This document shows, one piece after another, positions 35,599 through 47,500 of a DNA stretch of 64,000 bases. The translations under genes and the position numbers were made by a program. This DNA is from Citrus sinensis. Its lineage: Eukaryota; Streptophyta; Magnoliopsida; Sapindales; Rutaceae. How positions within the stretch are numbered: position 1 is the stretch's first letter; each line of letters begins with the position of its first letter. The stretch is from the NCBI RefSeq assembly GCF_022201045.2, contig NC_068560.1, forward strand, positions 38,155,001 to 38,219,000, in the 5' to 3' direction. Below the pieces are notes generated by a model. That model did not search any database. It saw only the letters and a program-made list of their open reading frames with translations, and was not told the DNA's origin.

Positions 35599-38500
35599 TC
35601 AAAGTTTGGATGTCGCAAGCTTGATGAGATCCTTCCTGAGAATCTTGCCTGATGGATTCTTGGGTATTGAAGCTACAAATGCCACTCTCCGAACCCTCTT
35701 GTATGGGGCAACCTGAAAATTTAAACAAAACTGCTAAATTAACTGTTCCATAACTAATTCAAAAGCCTTTAAATATTTCCGACCAATACGATCTAACACA
35801 CCTGTCTTGCTACAAAATCCATGACTTCATTCTCTGATAATCGACTTCCAGCTTCCCGTACCACATATGCCATGGGATATTGCCCAGCCTCCTTGTCAGG
35901 AAATCTGAGAAACCATATACCAAACTAAATCTCCATTTTATTTTATTTCTTTTAACAAAAAAGATCATAAATCTGTTTGCAGGAGTAAGTTTCCGGAGAG
36001 ACTTTTTTTTCCCACACCCCCCCCCCCCCCCCCCCCCCCCAACATTTCAGTAACACAAATCATTAAAGAGGCGCTTATTTTTATAAAAAGGTGAGTTACC
36101 ATGCCCTCTATATACGAACAGGAAAAAAGACTTACGGTACGACAGCAGCATCAGAAATTTTTGGATGAGTTAGTAGCAAAGCCTCTAGTTCTGCTGGAGG
36201 GACCTGTCACATTGAGATCCAAAACTATGAGAGGATGTGCATTAAGCTAATACTTCTTTCTTTCAGAGCATGAACCAAAATGCTTAGCTACATTGCATGC
36301 AAATCAACATCACAGTGTCATACTTGCAGCTCATAATTAAAAAAAAAAAAAATTGACAAATAAGGTTATGTTAAAAAATTGAATACACAATGTTTCATTC
36401 ACCTGATAACCTTTGTACTTGATCAGCTCCTTTAATCGATCAACAATAAAAATGAAGCCATCATCATCAATGTAGCAGAGATCTCCAGTTCTTAACCATC
36501 CTTCAGAATCAAGAGTTGATGTTGTAGCTTCTGGATTACTGAAATAACCTGCAACAATATTCCAAGCAAGTATTTATAAAACGAAATTTGTCCAACAATC
36601 ACAAGCCACTCAAACATGTGAAGTCTATTTTGCTGATTTTTTTTTTTTTAAAAAAAGGTGGAAGGGTGGGCAAAGCCCAAATAATTTTTTTTAACCTTGG
36701 CCTCTCCTGGAATTCGAGCTTCGGTGCCCCCCCCCCCCCCCCCCCCCCCAACAAAAAAAGAAAAAACTTGAAAACCATTGGGTCAGCCCCTGGGGGCTGA
36801 TATTTACAATTAAAGAGGTTCATTTCACAAATTAGTTCAAAAGCTGCAGGCATTCGTTGACAAGTTAATACAATATCTTTTCTCTTCTTGGATGAAACAT
36901 CCGATATATCCAATAACAGTAAAACAGTATAATTGCTATAACTTGTCCAATTATACAAATCACCTAGCATTAGCCATCATAAACAAAACGGATTGAGTAG
37001 TGCATTGAGTTCTTAAAACCAACAAAACGAAAGCAGCTCAATGCCTCAATCAACTTATAGTAGAAATCTCTTCATTGGTTAGCATTAGTAATCCTTGATT
37101 ATTTTGTTTAGTGGTTATTTTTTTGCTACACTAGTTGGACCAGGGAGAAGACAAAAATATCCACTTGTGAAGTTGCACAATTGCAAAAGCCGAAACTCAG
37201 CTTGCAAATACAGCATTTGACCAATAATGGGAACTCTTGATTACTCATTTAACTACAAGACAGCAACGTCGTTAATTGTTTATTACTTCATTTTTCCTTC
37301 TTTTTTTTTCATTTTTAATACACGACATCGTTAATTCAAATAATGGAGCTTGTCTTACAGCGAGACGCACCAGCACTATCATTATTTTATGGTCAAAGAT
37401 AGTGTAATGTATGATTAAATTATTCTAGCACAAATTTAGAGAGACGAATATCACCTACAAGATACGAACTTATGTGTCGTGTGAATAGTTGAAACTTGAA
37501 ATATAAATAATAAAACAAAATCACGCGGATCACGTGATTTTGCCATTTTGAAAAATGGGATTCCAGCTCACACTACCTTTCATGATGGATGGACCCTTAA
37601 GCCAAAGCTCACCCGTCTGATTCACCAACAACGCCTTGCCACTGTCTGGGTCCACAATCTTCGCCTCCATGCTCGGCGACAGCATTCCCGCCGTACCATA
37701 CTTTCGACTCTCCTCCAACGAATCCGTTGACGCTCCAATGCCCGTTGACTCGGTCAAACCATAACCCTGAAGAATCCTCACCTTTGGATATTTCTGAACG
37801 AATCCTTCTATCACTTCCCTACTCAGCGGGGCCCCACCGGATAAAACCGATTGCAGCGAACTCAAATCGTACTTTGACCGTATCTGATCTGCGCCGCTAA
37901 TCAAAGCCACGAGTATTGGCGGCACCAGAGGCAAGTACGTGGCCCGGTATTTTGAAATCGATGATAACATTTCGTGCATGTCGAATTTTGAGAGAACCAC
38001 GATCGTTGATCCTGATGCCAAGAGGCCCGTGGCGAACGCTGCTAAGCCGTAGATGTGAAACATAGGAACAGTGCAGATGAAAGTTTGCTCGCCGTCCTCT
38101 AACTTAAATCTCCCCAAAACGGTCTGCACCATTGCTATCAGATTACGGTGTGACGATACGACACCTTTACTAGCGCCTGTTGTGCCAGACGAGTAGAGGA
38201 GTGTTGCGACGTCGTCTTGGTTGATTCGATCTCTAACAAGGGTCCCGCTTGGCTCCTTTCGCATCATCTGCGGTAAAGTAGTTACAGTTTTGATGCCTTC
38301 AGTTGAAGTGGTCTTCTCATCGTCAAGGAGTACGATTGGAAGCGTTGAACCGGCGAGTTTTGGGACGAGTTGGCTAATGGTGAAGGCGAGGACAGGTTTC
38401 GAATCAGCGATTTGCTTGGCGATTTCTTGTTTGGTGTTGAGAGGATTAGTCGTGGTGATAATGGCACCGAGTGACATGACAGCGAGACAGACGACTGGAA

Positions 38501-38792
38501 AGAAAATTGAATTAGGGGAAAGGAGGAGGATGACATGACCTTTTCTGATTCCCATATCGGAGAGGCACGTGGAGACCGAATCAACCGCTCGCCAGAGCTC
38601 GGAGAAGGTGAGGTGGCGGCCCGTGGCCGCGTCGATGAAGGCGGTTCTGCCATGATGGGCCCGCGAGGAGATGAATGTCGTCACGTCTAGAGACTCGTTT
38701 GGTGGGAGTGAAACTGGCTTGCGTTTGCTGTAGAAGATGGAATTTGATTTGCAGAATCCACTTCTTGAATCGATTCTAGTGTTTGATGCCAT
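35599..38792 (-). CDS. OPCL1: Peroxisomal OPC-8:0-CoA ligase-like (4CL-like 5)
   Basis: Acyl-activating enzyme that adenylates a carboxylic acid and transfers it to CoA. The closest recalled homologue, Arabidopsis OPCL1, activates the jasmonate precursor OPC-8:0 in peroxisomes. Five exons, 37577-38792, 36403-36548, 36136-36203, 35802-35904 and 35599-35712, all GT-AG and in frame, total 548 residues. Motifs: AMP-binding [75 protein letters not shown] and the catalytic Lys in [14 protein letters not shown]. The C-terminus is SKL, a canonical PTS1 peroxisomal signal, which favours this assignment over cytosolic 4CL. Introns 1 and 3 each hold a poly-C tract longer than 20 bp. Substrate is inferred from homology. 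Confidence 0.9.
36013..36041. repeat. Poly-C tract in the ligase gene intron 3
   Basis: A run of more than 20 C on the plus strand (poly-G in the sense strand), after a short T run. It lies between exons 35802-35904 and 36136-36203. Confidence 0.85.
36726..36750. repeat. Poly-C tract in the ligase gene intron 1
   Basis: A second run of more than 20 C, followed by A-rich DNA. The preceding 80 bp (36660-36725: ...GAATTCGAGCTTCGG) look like a short retroposon or tRNA-like remnant, but no ends were found. Confidence 0.8.
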
Positions 38793-41373
38793 CGTAGCCG
38801 ATCGAACGCCTCTCCTGTTTCGTCTCCCTGATCAAAGGTTTTCGTTTGTATAACGTGGACTTTGATTTGAGCTAAGGCTGCGTTTGGTGTAATTTAAAAT
38901 GGAAAGTTTTAATAAAATATTTGAGCTGTTTAATTTTTTATAAAATTATTCTAGTGCATACTTTTTTTAATATAAAATGAAATAATTATAAAATAAATTA
39001 AGAGTATTTTATTAGATAAATTTTATAAATAAATATTCATACCATAAGTTATATCAAACATACAGTAGGAGTGACCTAACTTTGACCAAAAAATACTAAA
39101 TAGAACCGTGCATAACTCGTGTTCATTTCTTATGAATAGAACCGTGCATAAATCGTGTTGATATATTATGGCCGTTGGATCAATGGTCGGAGACGTTTTA
39201 TGAGAAAATCGTAGCCGTCAGATATAGTGCACGTGTGTTAAATTTTTATTTTTATATTTCTGTTTTCATAATGAGTTTGCGCACGTGTGAGATTTGCTGT
39301 CTTAAAATCTACTTTACATGTGTACCGTGCAATACATGATGTTGTCATTCTTACTTCGTGCCACTTTCTCGAAGCCACTTATAAAGGCACCTGCACTTTT
39401 TTTAATCATAATCCTTTTTATTTAGACTAATTAATCATAACATATTTGCATCCAATCATAATATCTAATTGCCAACGATCCCCATAATTTTTGTTTAATA
39501 ATTATAATTTTTTTCCATCAATTATATTTTAAAAGTTACAGCATCTTATAAAAATAGAATAATAATTTTTATCAAAATTATTAAAAATATAATGATTTTT
39601 TTATCATAAAAATAAAAAATTATATCAACATAATTTTTAAATTATAACAATTAGTGTTTATTAAATACCTTATTTTAGGACGGTGTTTTGACAAACGAAG
39701 ATTATCTGACAATCACTTTTTAAATAATCTACTGTGGATGTTTGGTAAGTGAAAATCAGAAGTGTAATGTTCAATGTGCAATGACAAAAATGGGTTTGTT
39801 GACTTATTTATAATTTATTTAGAGTATTTTTATTTAAATCATTTTTTATTTACTGCTTATTTTTTATAGCATATTTATTTAAATAATTTTTTCATTAACT
39901 ATTTCATTTTGCAATTGATTCAACTTATAAATATTTTTCACTAAAAAATTTATTATGTATAGTACATAATGTACACAAAAATTTAATATATTATTATTAA
40001 ATTAATTGATAAAATTTTTATATTAAAAAATTAAATAAATTAAATGCAAAAAAATATAAATAACTGAGTAAGTAAATTCATGGAAAAATATTTAGATGAC
40101 AAAAAACCTTTACATAAATTTAGATGACAAAATTTTTTTATATAAACCCTTATGTACTTATAATCATAATCAAAATAATTCATAAAAATGTAACACTGTA
40201 GATACGTATGTGTACAACAAAAATATGTTTGATGACGCTTCTGAGTGCAATCACAAGGTAGAAACATGGTTTTTTTTTTTACAGAAAAAGCTTCATTTAT
40301 TTCACAGTAATCAATCCACCCAAGACCAAGATGAATATAAGAAATAATTTTTGGGGTCGAGCAGTTGTAAACCATTCTAAAGCCTGCCATTAAAAAATTG
40401 TTTCAGCACTAAGTACATAAATCCACCCAAGACAAATACAATGGACTATGGAAATTAAAATTTAAAGAATGAAATGTGTGTAAATCATTTGGTATGAAAT
40501 TTTTTTATTTTAATTAAAATCTTCGGTTGGAATCTTAAGAATACAATTGCGTTAAATATTAATTTTATTAAATTAATCGATATACAACGTGGTCTTCGAA
40601 TAATAAAATTTATTTAACTGTAAATTATATTAAATATAACTTAAAAAATTTAAAATAATATAATCTTGGGTGATTTTTTTTTTTTTTTTGTCAGGTATGA
40701 ATTTCAGAATCATCTTAAAATAATTGACATGCATGGCATGGGAAAAATGACTTTGTTATCGATGTAAGTAGTGTGGCGAGTCAATGTGCACCACATAAAT
40801 TAAGTTTTCTAAATTATTATTGGAAAGAAAAGGAGAGCGTGCAAGCGAGCGACACTTATTGGTCATATGATTACGTGAATGCCCTTGTTTTCATAGATAC
40901 TTTTTTTTTTCTTTCTTTTTCTAGGTATACCAAAAAGAGAGAAAAAAATGTTTATATATCTACTTTTAAATACATTGGGAGATGAGATATGTGGGTCTCA
41001 TAAAAAAATCACGTGACTATTTTTTTTTTTTATAAGATAAGAACTCTGTCTATTCTATTTTTTAAAGTGAAGAGTGTTTATTATCTTTTTCGTATTTATT
41101 GTTTAAAAACAGGCAAAGGAAGATTGTTCCGAAAATAGCCGGGACGTCCTACCCAGAACGGGATTAAGTTCTTTTTGTAATTTTTAAAATTTTCAATTTA
41201 AATTTAAATTTTTAATAAACAATTAAATTTTAATTTGAGTTATTTCGATTAGGAGAAACTTGTGTGGAACAGACACGTCATTTCACAATATTGAGAGTGT
41301 ATCCAGCTTTGTTACAGAGCAAAAGGATGGTAGTAAATAAGAAGAAATCGATTTCTAAGACTCTCTTTAACAA
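38793..41373. other. Intergenic, ligase promoter side then AT-rich spacer
   Basis: No gene seen. About 38878-39066 has weakly inverted ends (GCTGCGTTTGGTGTAAT and, complemented, CTGTATGTTTGATATAAC) and may be an old MITE. About 39106-39160 holds a direct repeat of GAATAGAACCGTGCATAA (two copies, 39101 and 39134). The rest is very AT-rich. Small frames at 40040-40390 and 40773-40985 are not credible. Confidence 0.45.
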
Positions 41374-41383
41374 GAGTCTTACC

Positions 41384-42543
41384 GGGTAATTTTCGGTTTC
41401 CTCCCCTGAGGTTTAAGGTCCTTCGACTTTGATAGATTGTATGAGTGTATCTCTACTTTATATCCCTGCCGTTAGTATAAAGTTTAGTATATGTTTAGTA
41501 TGTGAGGTCAAATACGTAATTGCGTGTTAAATTAATTAAATATTAAAATGAGTTTGAATTTTCGCACCTTGAAAACTGGAATGTCTTGAAACACTCTAAT
41601 GCACACTCGGTAATAACAAAAGCATGCTAATTAATATACATTTTTTTTTCACCAAAACCTAAACAATGCTTGTCATTTCTTTTTTGCACAGAAACCAAAA
41701 CAGTGCTCTTATCTTCCATCTCTGCAAATCAAACCCTCAAGCCCCATGGGATTCGTCAGTCTTCACCGAAATTGACCAATTCAGCCTCCACCGTCTCCTA
41801 ATCTTCCTCGGCAGACCGCTTCTCCCTTCAATCTACGACGATTAGGAGCAGCCCCTCATCCACGAGCCGAAACGCCGTGTTTTGCACTTCAAGTACGACT
41901 TCTCCTCTCTCTACGACTGGACCAAGGTCATTTTTAGCTTCGTCGTCGCTTCGCCTGTCGACGTTGGGTGCAGTTTGCTTACTGCCGTTTACCATGTATT
42001 TGGTGTGGAGCCTCTTTGCTAATCGTCATGATTCTCGCAATTCCCATGAGGAATTCAGTGATGTTGACGATCATGGTGATGATCTGAGCCCTAAGAATAT
42101 GAGATACAAGAAGACTGCAGATAAGGAAGCTGTGTGATGTGGTATATCTAAATAATTAATTAAGATTAATATTTGTGTAATTATGTATTGTGTTCTTATT
42201 TTCATTTGATGATTTCACTGCATCTGTAATCTGGATTATGATCATTATCATTCGAACAAACTTTTACTTTGTGGTATGTACTTACAAGCTGTTATATCTC
42301 TGAATCTCTCTATATTTTCAGTTTAGTTAATAAGTTTGAGATTTAAAAAAAAAAAAGAAATTCGGCTCCAGTTGGTTATTAAAATAGTTTTATTGATGCA
42401 AGGGTGTTTTAGTCATTTAGTCAGTCAATTAACAGTCAAATAAACGTTATACTAACGGTAGGGGTGTAAAGTGGAGATACACTCGTACAATCTATCAAAG
42501 TGGAAGGACCCCAAAACTCAGGGAAGAAAACCGAAAATTATCC
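41384..42543. mobile_element. Mutator-like element (Pack-MULE candidate), 1.16 kb
   Basis: Inverted ends of about 103 bp: 41384-41486 begins GGGTAATTTTCGGTTT and the complement of 42441-42543 begins GGATAATTTTCGGTTT, with the pair matching to the phrase CCGTTAGTATAA. A 10-bp direct duplication GAGTCTTACC flanks it (41374-41383 and 42544-42553), near the 9 bp usual for Mutator. No transposase. The interior at 41690-42140 is GC-richer and coding-like, with two alternative frames (FKYDFSSLYDWTKVIFSF in one; a frame at 41877-42137 with one hydrophobic helix and an acidic tail in another). I do not recognise the source gene. Confidence 0.85.
41877..42137 (+). pseudogene. Coding-like sequence inside the Mutator-like element
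   Basis: An open 86-residue frame: Ser/Thr-rich start, one hydrophobic helix (LGAVCLLPFTMYLVWSLF), then RHDSRNSHEEFSDVDDHGDDLSPKNMRY and a basic end. The overlapping frame to the left (from about 41690) encodes LHFKYDFSSLYDWTKVIFSF and has at least one stop. The mix suggests a captured gene fragment of unknown origin, possibly more than one fragment. No function is proposed. Confidence 0.4.
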
Positions 42544-42553
42544 GAGTCTTACC

Positions 42554-43849
42554 ATTTAGCCAGTTCAATGGATTCCATCAGAGGACCACAAATTAAATAA
42601 TTAAAATTATATATAAAAAAATATTAGGACCTTACCGTGAGACCCACTGGACCTGCTGGCAAGTCCTTTATGGCGGGTGGATCACCTCTTCCCAAGCTGA
42701 TATGAGCAGCTAAAATTTCGTTAACCACATTATGAAGTATTATCGAAAGAATCAACTTATAGTTTCCACAGTCATTTTTTTCTAAGAGATGAATGCAGCC
42801 CTAAATTTGTAATAGCGAGTCGCTTATTGAGTAAAAATAATGTTTGGTTAAAAAAATTTTAATTCAATTTAGGGGCTTCATTCTTGTAACTGTTTGCGAG
42901 CAATATTTTTTCCTTTATTTCTCTTAGAAGAGGCTTGGCCGATCGATATAATTAAAGGGAAAATTAACAGTTGGATCCGCCCGTCTACAGGTAAAAACTT
43001 TGTACAGTGAATAATTATAAAATAAAGTAAATTTCTAACATTGAAAAAAGTTTCTCACAAGAGAACTTGATGGCAGCTGCAGTTATGTCTCTTTTTCCTT
43101 ACGAAATAATGATTGTCAATTGAGAACACAATGGCGGAAAACGAACAAGAAATTTCGAATTAGAAAATATGGATAATACAGAGTTTTCCTATGCTACTTA
43201 CCATGTAGCTAGAACGAATACAGCCAAGGGAGATAATCTGGGGTACTAAAGATTTTCAGCAACAAAATTGGGAAGAAGGCAACCATGCTTTAAGGGACCA
43301 GGTTTGGATTGAGTAAACATTGCCATTCAGCAATCGATGTATGATTTCACATTTCCATGTGAAAGATGGTATAATTCAAAGTCAGAAAATGACCAGGGCA
43401 AACAACACCGGTCAGGCAACAATCAGAGAACAATTGCCTGCATTTTAGCAACTTTATACCGGTCAGCAACATAATCATATGACCTAATCCTCTAGTTTGA
43501 ATATTGCCATAGAAATGAGAGTTGAGTGTCAAGAGTTCCCCAGTTTGGGTCTATTTCACAAACAACAGATACTTAACAAATTTGTTGAACCAATGAATTT
43601 ACTGTACTTCAAAAAAGACATTTTTGGAGAGAATAATAAAAGTATTAAGATTGTAAAAAAAAATTAAGAGTGAGAAAATTTCTGCAAATTAAAAGATTTA
43701 TGAATGAAAAGAGCTTATATTTACAAAAATAGATATTTTTGACAATAATTAGAAAACAAATTTTAAGAAGATTTTGGAGGGATGTCAGTAGTCTTACTCA
43801 AATAGGAATTGTTTGTATGGGTTGTTAAGTAAATAAAAGCACCAGGTCA
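42554..43849. other. Intergenic, no gene seen
   Basis: AT-rich. A short minus-strand frame at 43347-43532 has no family match. No clear element ends. Confidence 0.45.
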
Positions 43850-44510
43850 GTCATGCTACTATTTCCACCCCGGCATGAATCACCTCAGCCAAACGGTACG
43901 AGCAGAGCAGGGGCAACATGAGCCGAGCCGAGACGAATACGGACCAGAGGTATATACCGAGCCGGTACCCGTACCCCAAAAAGCGGAAGCACGATCTCAC
44001 AGAATCGCGGCAGTTGCGCTTTTCCAGAACCGTTGCGGGAGATGCGAGATCTCACGTTTGCCCATGATGCAGCAGTTAGAGTCCCATGAGGGGCTGCCAC
44101 TGCCCAAAAAAGGTGGGATGAAGGGCAAACGGGAACGTGGGGACAGCGGCTATAAAAGAAGAAGAAATCGACGAAGAAGGGGACAGAAAAACTGAAAAGG
44201 GGGAAAACGCTGCCAAATTGCAACCAAGCCATTTCCTTACAAATTTCTAACAAACACCTTAAATCCAAATTACATTGTTTTCCCGTAAACACCTTGTGCT
44301 AACTTAGGCATCGGAGGGTTTACGCCGGCAAAACCACCGGCGTCTCTGATCCGTTTTCGGTGAACGCATGTCTAGTGAGAGAAAGGAGGGTGATTCCAGC
44401 CTTAGCGGTTCGTACAGCAGTTGATAACTTAAACGTTGGTGAAAGAATCTGGTCGGTCTAAGGACGAGCAGATTTCGGCATCAACATGGGTAACAAGGAA
44501 ATTATGTGAC
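43850..44510. mobile_element. Possible LTR-retrotransposon LTR remnant (Ty3-like)
   Basis: A GC-rich island in AT-rich surroundings, with GGCTATAAAAGAAG at 44150-44163 (TATA-like) followed by a transcript-like leader and the phrase CTTAGGCATCGGAGGGTTTA, which recalls the 3' part of LTRs of some plant Ty3 elements. No internal region or second LTR is present, so it would be a solo or broken LTR fossil. Family and ends are uncertain. Long open frames here on both strands are by-products of high GC. Confidence 0.35.
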
Positions 44511-47500
44511 ATGCAGATCTTTTGTGCGCCACTTGGTTTCTTTCCAATTTAATTTCAGCATATTTTCATAAATCGTTCATTACTTGAGTATGACCTCAAA
44601 AATAAATTTGGATATAAAAAAATTAAGTTTGATTTGATCTTAAATTTTGATAGAATACTAATGTCGTTGAAATCTATCTTCATGGAAGGATATTCTATAT
44701 AGGTTTCTTTCAAACGTAGGTAATTATCTTAGAAAAAAAAATCAGTTAGTTCTCTTAATACTTAATCTAATTTCATTTAGTAATTAGTTTCTTAAAAATA
44801 TAATACCCCGTTTATTCCCCAAAAAAATACATTTTGGTAAAAAATAAATAATAATAAATGCGGCATATTTGTAATTTTAACTTACAAAATATATTTATTT
44901 TATAATTTAGTCCCTGTAAGTTTAACAATTGATATCTTACCCCAGATATACAATTTTTTTACTTTGACCCCTTGAAATTTGCGCGTATGACTTTTGGCCC
45001 CTTAGAATAATAGAACATGATTTTCGGTTCTAGCTCTACCTCTGCATATTAATTATTTTGAGATAAAAAGATGTTGAACGATTTGGGTATGCTTTCGTGC
45101 ATAAAATTAATTATGGGAAAATCAAAAGAGTAAATATATTTCATTCTTATTCTATAACTGATTTTTGATCTTACTTTTAGTAGTAGTTGAGACAAAACGG
45201 TTGAAGCAACTGGGAGACAGCTATGTTATCCCCGGGTTAACACGTAGCCGGTTTTTTGTGTAACGTCCGTTAGATACAAAGGAATGTAATCCACGGCTCT
45301 AGTTGGAAAAACGGATGGTGCAATGATTGTTTCAGATAGGATTATACGAGAGCTTTACCAATTTTGAGAATTGAGAAATCTTTTCGGCTGGGCGGGGGCT
45401 GGACGTGTATGAGGAGAGTTTGAGGGGATCGCGTGGAGCGCAAACTGCTGGCCGTGAGGATGATTAGCTTTTGCTGATGGGAAGATTAGGGCTGTGGTTT
45501 CTGACGACTGCAAGTGATTTTATGTTGAGAGTTTGTGAACTCAAACTGCATAATTTTCTCATGCAGTTACATGATTAAGTTGCAGTTTTGTGTTGTTTAG
45601 AGAAGAATTTTTTGTTTCTGTCTGACTATTAACGAAGGACAAAAGTAATCTCAAGCTCTTAACCTGGTGAGTTTTAATAGGGACTAGGAACCGAGATTTT
45701 GAAACATGCTCTCCCACTTACCCTGAAGCAACCATTTTTGGAAGAGTTCCTATGAAACGTTATTAAATAAAATTTATTGAGGATAGGACCCTGGAAGAAA
45801 TTTTCTGGATTGCTTTTCAAACAGTTAAGTTGCTCCTCCTGTAATCGATGTTGTTACAGCCATTAACTACTTTCTTGCTACATGTATAATCTCTTGTTTG
45901 TTTCCATAGTCTTCACCTATAATTTACAGGATTGATCGGTTGACAAAGGCTCACACGTGCCTGTTTTTCGGCCTTTGGATTATATAGCTATCAATCCAAT
46001 GGATGCTTAGCTAAAACACAACCCTGGGTTTGTTACCCAGCCACGCGACTTAACATAACAAAATGATGATAAACCGATTACTATAAATTAGGCAATAATT
46101 GCGCCCTTTTCACATTTTTTCTACTCTTGAATTTTCTAAATCCCATGAAAGTGGGGAACTGAGTATCGATGTGATCGTGTGAATGTTTTAGCCTTTTTTT
46201 CCTTGAAAAGGGAATAGCAACTTCGGATATTGAAGTTGATATTATCTTGCGTGGCCCTTTTAAGAGTCTAATAGGTCCACTGCATTGGAGAAAATTTACT
46301 CTTTTGGATAAATATTATCGGCTCGCATATCACGCCAACCTTATGCCTAAAATAGTCAACTTCGTCTTACTTCATTCTCCATGTGCCTATGACATGTCAC
46401 GTATGAACCATCGTTATATCAACCCAAAAAAAAAAAAAAAAAGTCACTGGCTGTTCCTTTTCTCCAATAGGGAATAAACTAATGAAAGAAATGCGTGTTG
46501 GCTTGCGTTAAGGTTGAAATTATTATATTTCATTAGACAAGAAGACTACTACTATTAATTTGTATATGAAAATTAATGCAAGTAAACCTTATTTAACATG
46601 AATTACATAACTATAAACTGTTAGATACTAAAAACTTAGACCATTCATATTTGTTTTGCGGTCGGACGGTCTTTGAGACGCTTTTGAGACTGCTCAAACA
46701 AACAAATCTGCAAGAGAGAAAATAATGAGGAGTGCCGGCCGGAGTTGTTATGGATAAAAATTCTCCGATGAGTGAGTGAGAGATCGATAGCTTCAACAAT
46801 AACAACTGTTAAAGTGAAAAGAAATATAGAGAATATGCTCTGGTTGTGTCTTTTCCAAAAATACCTCTTATCTTGTGGGCACATTAACAGTGGTCATTAT
46901 GGAGTGAAAGTCATATTAAGATTGCATTGTCATTGTGCCACGTTGTAGTTGATTATGAGGACATGCTCTCCTCCAAGTAATTATCTGGTTGCTGTGCAAC
47001 TCAGTGTTGGTTTAGTAGTCGAATGAGGTGGACTATGAATAGGAAGAAAGTGGGTTTAGAATCCCAAAAACCCATCAAAACTCTTACTATTATTGAGTCA
47101 GATCCTCGCTTCAACTTAATTTATCTAATCTTTTCTGTGTGTATAAATAATATTTATGTTATGCGATCAGTATTTTTTAAAAAATTAATAATTATATTTT
47201 GGTATTTATTCAGGTGAAAAAGTAGGCGAGAATTCTGATTCACTATTATTTGATTGTATAATTGGCAAATCAAATGGACTTAACAAAAGGTCGTTTTCTT
47301 CTCAAAAGTATTTTCACAGAAAAGTTGTGCACGTAAAAACCACTTCGAGGGAGTCTATTGCTAACAGGAATTATGGTGACTAGATGACCACGTGCGAAGA
47401 CATTTTTCTTGCCATCAGTCAATAGAATAGCAACACTTCGACACCCTTGATTGATCAAAAAGAAAAATAAATAAATAAATGAGAGAAAGAATATGATCAC

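Noticed and set aside
43875-44292. Two overlapping frames of 106 and 135 residues on opposite strands
   Set aside because: They lie in a GC-rich, LTR-like block with promoter features; composition alone explains open frames, and neither has a family motif.
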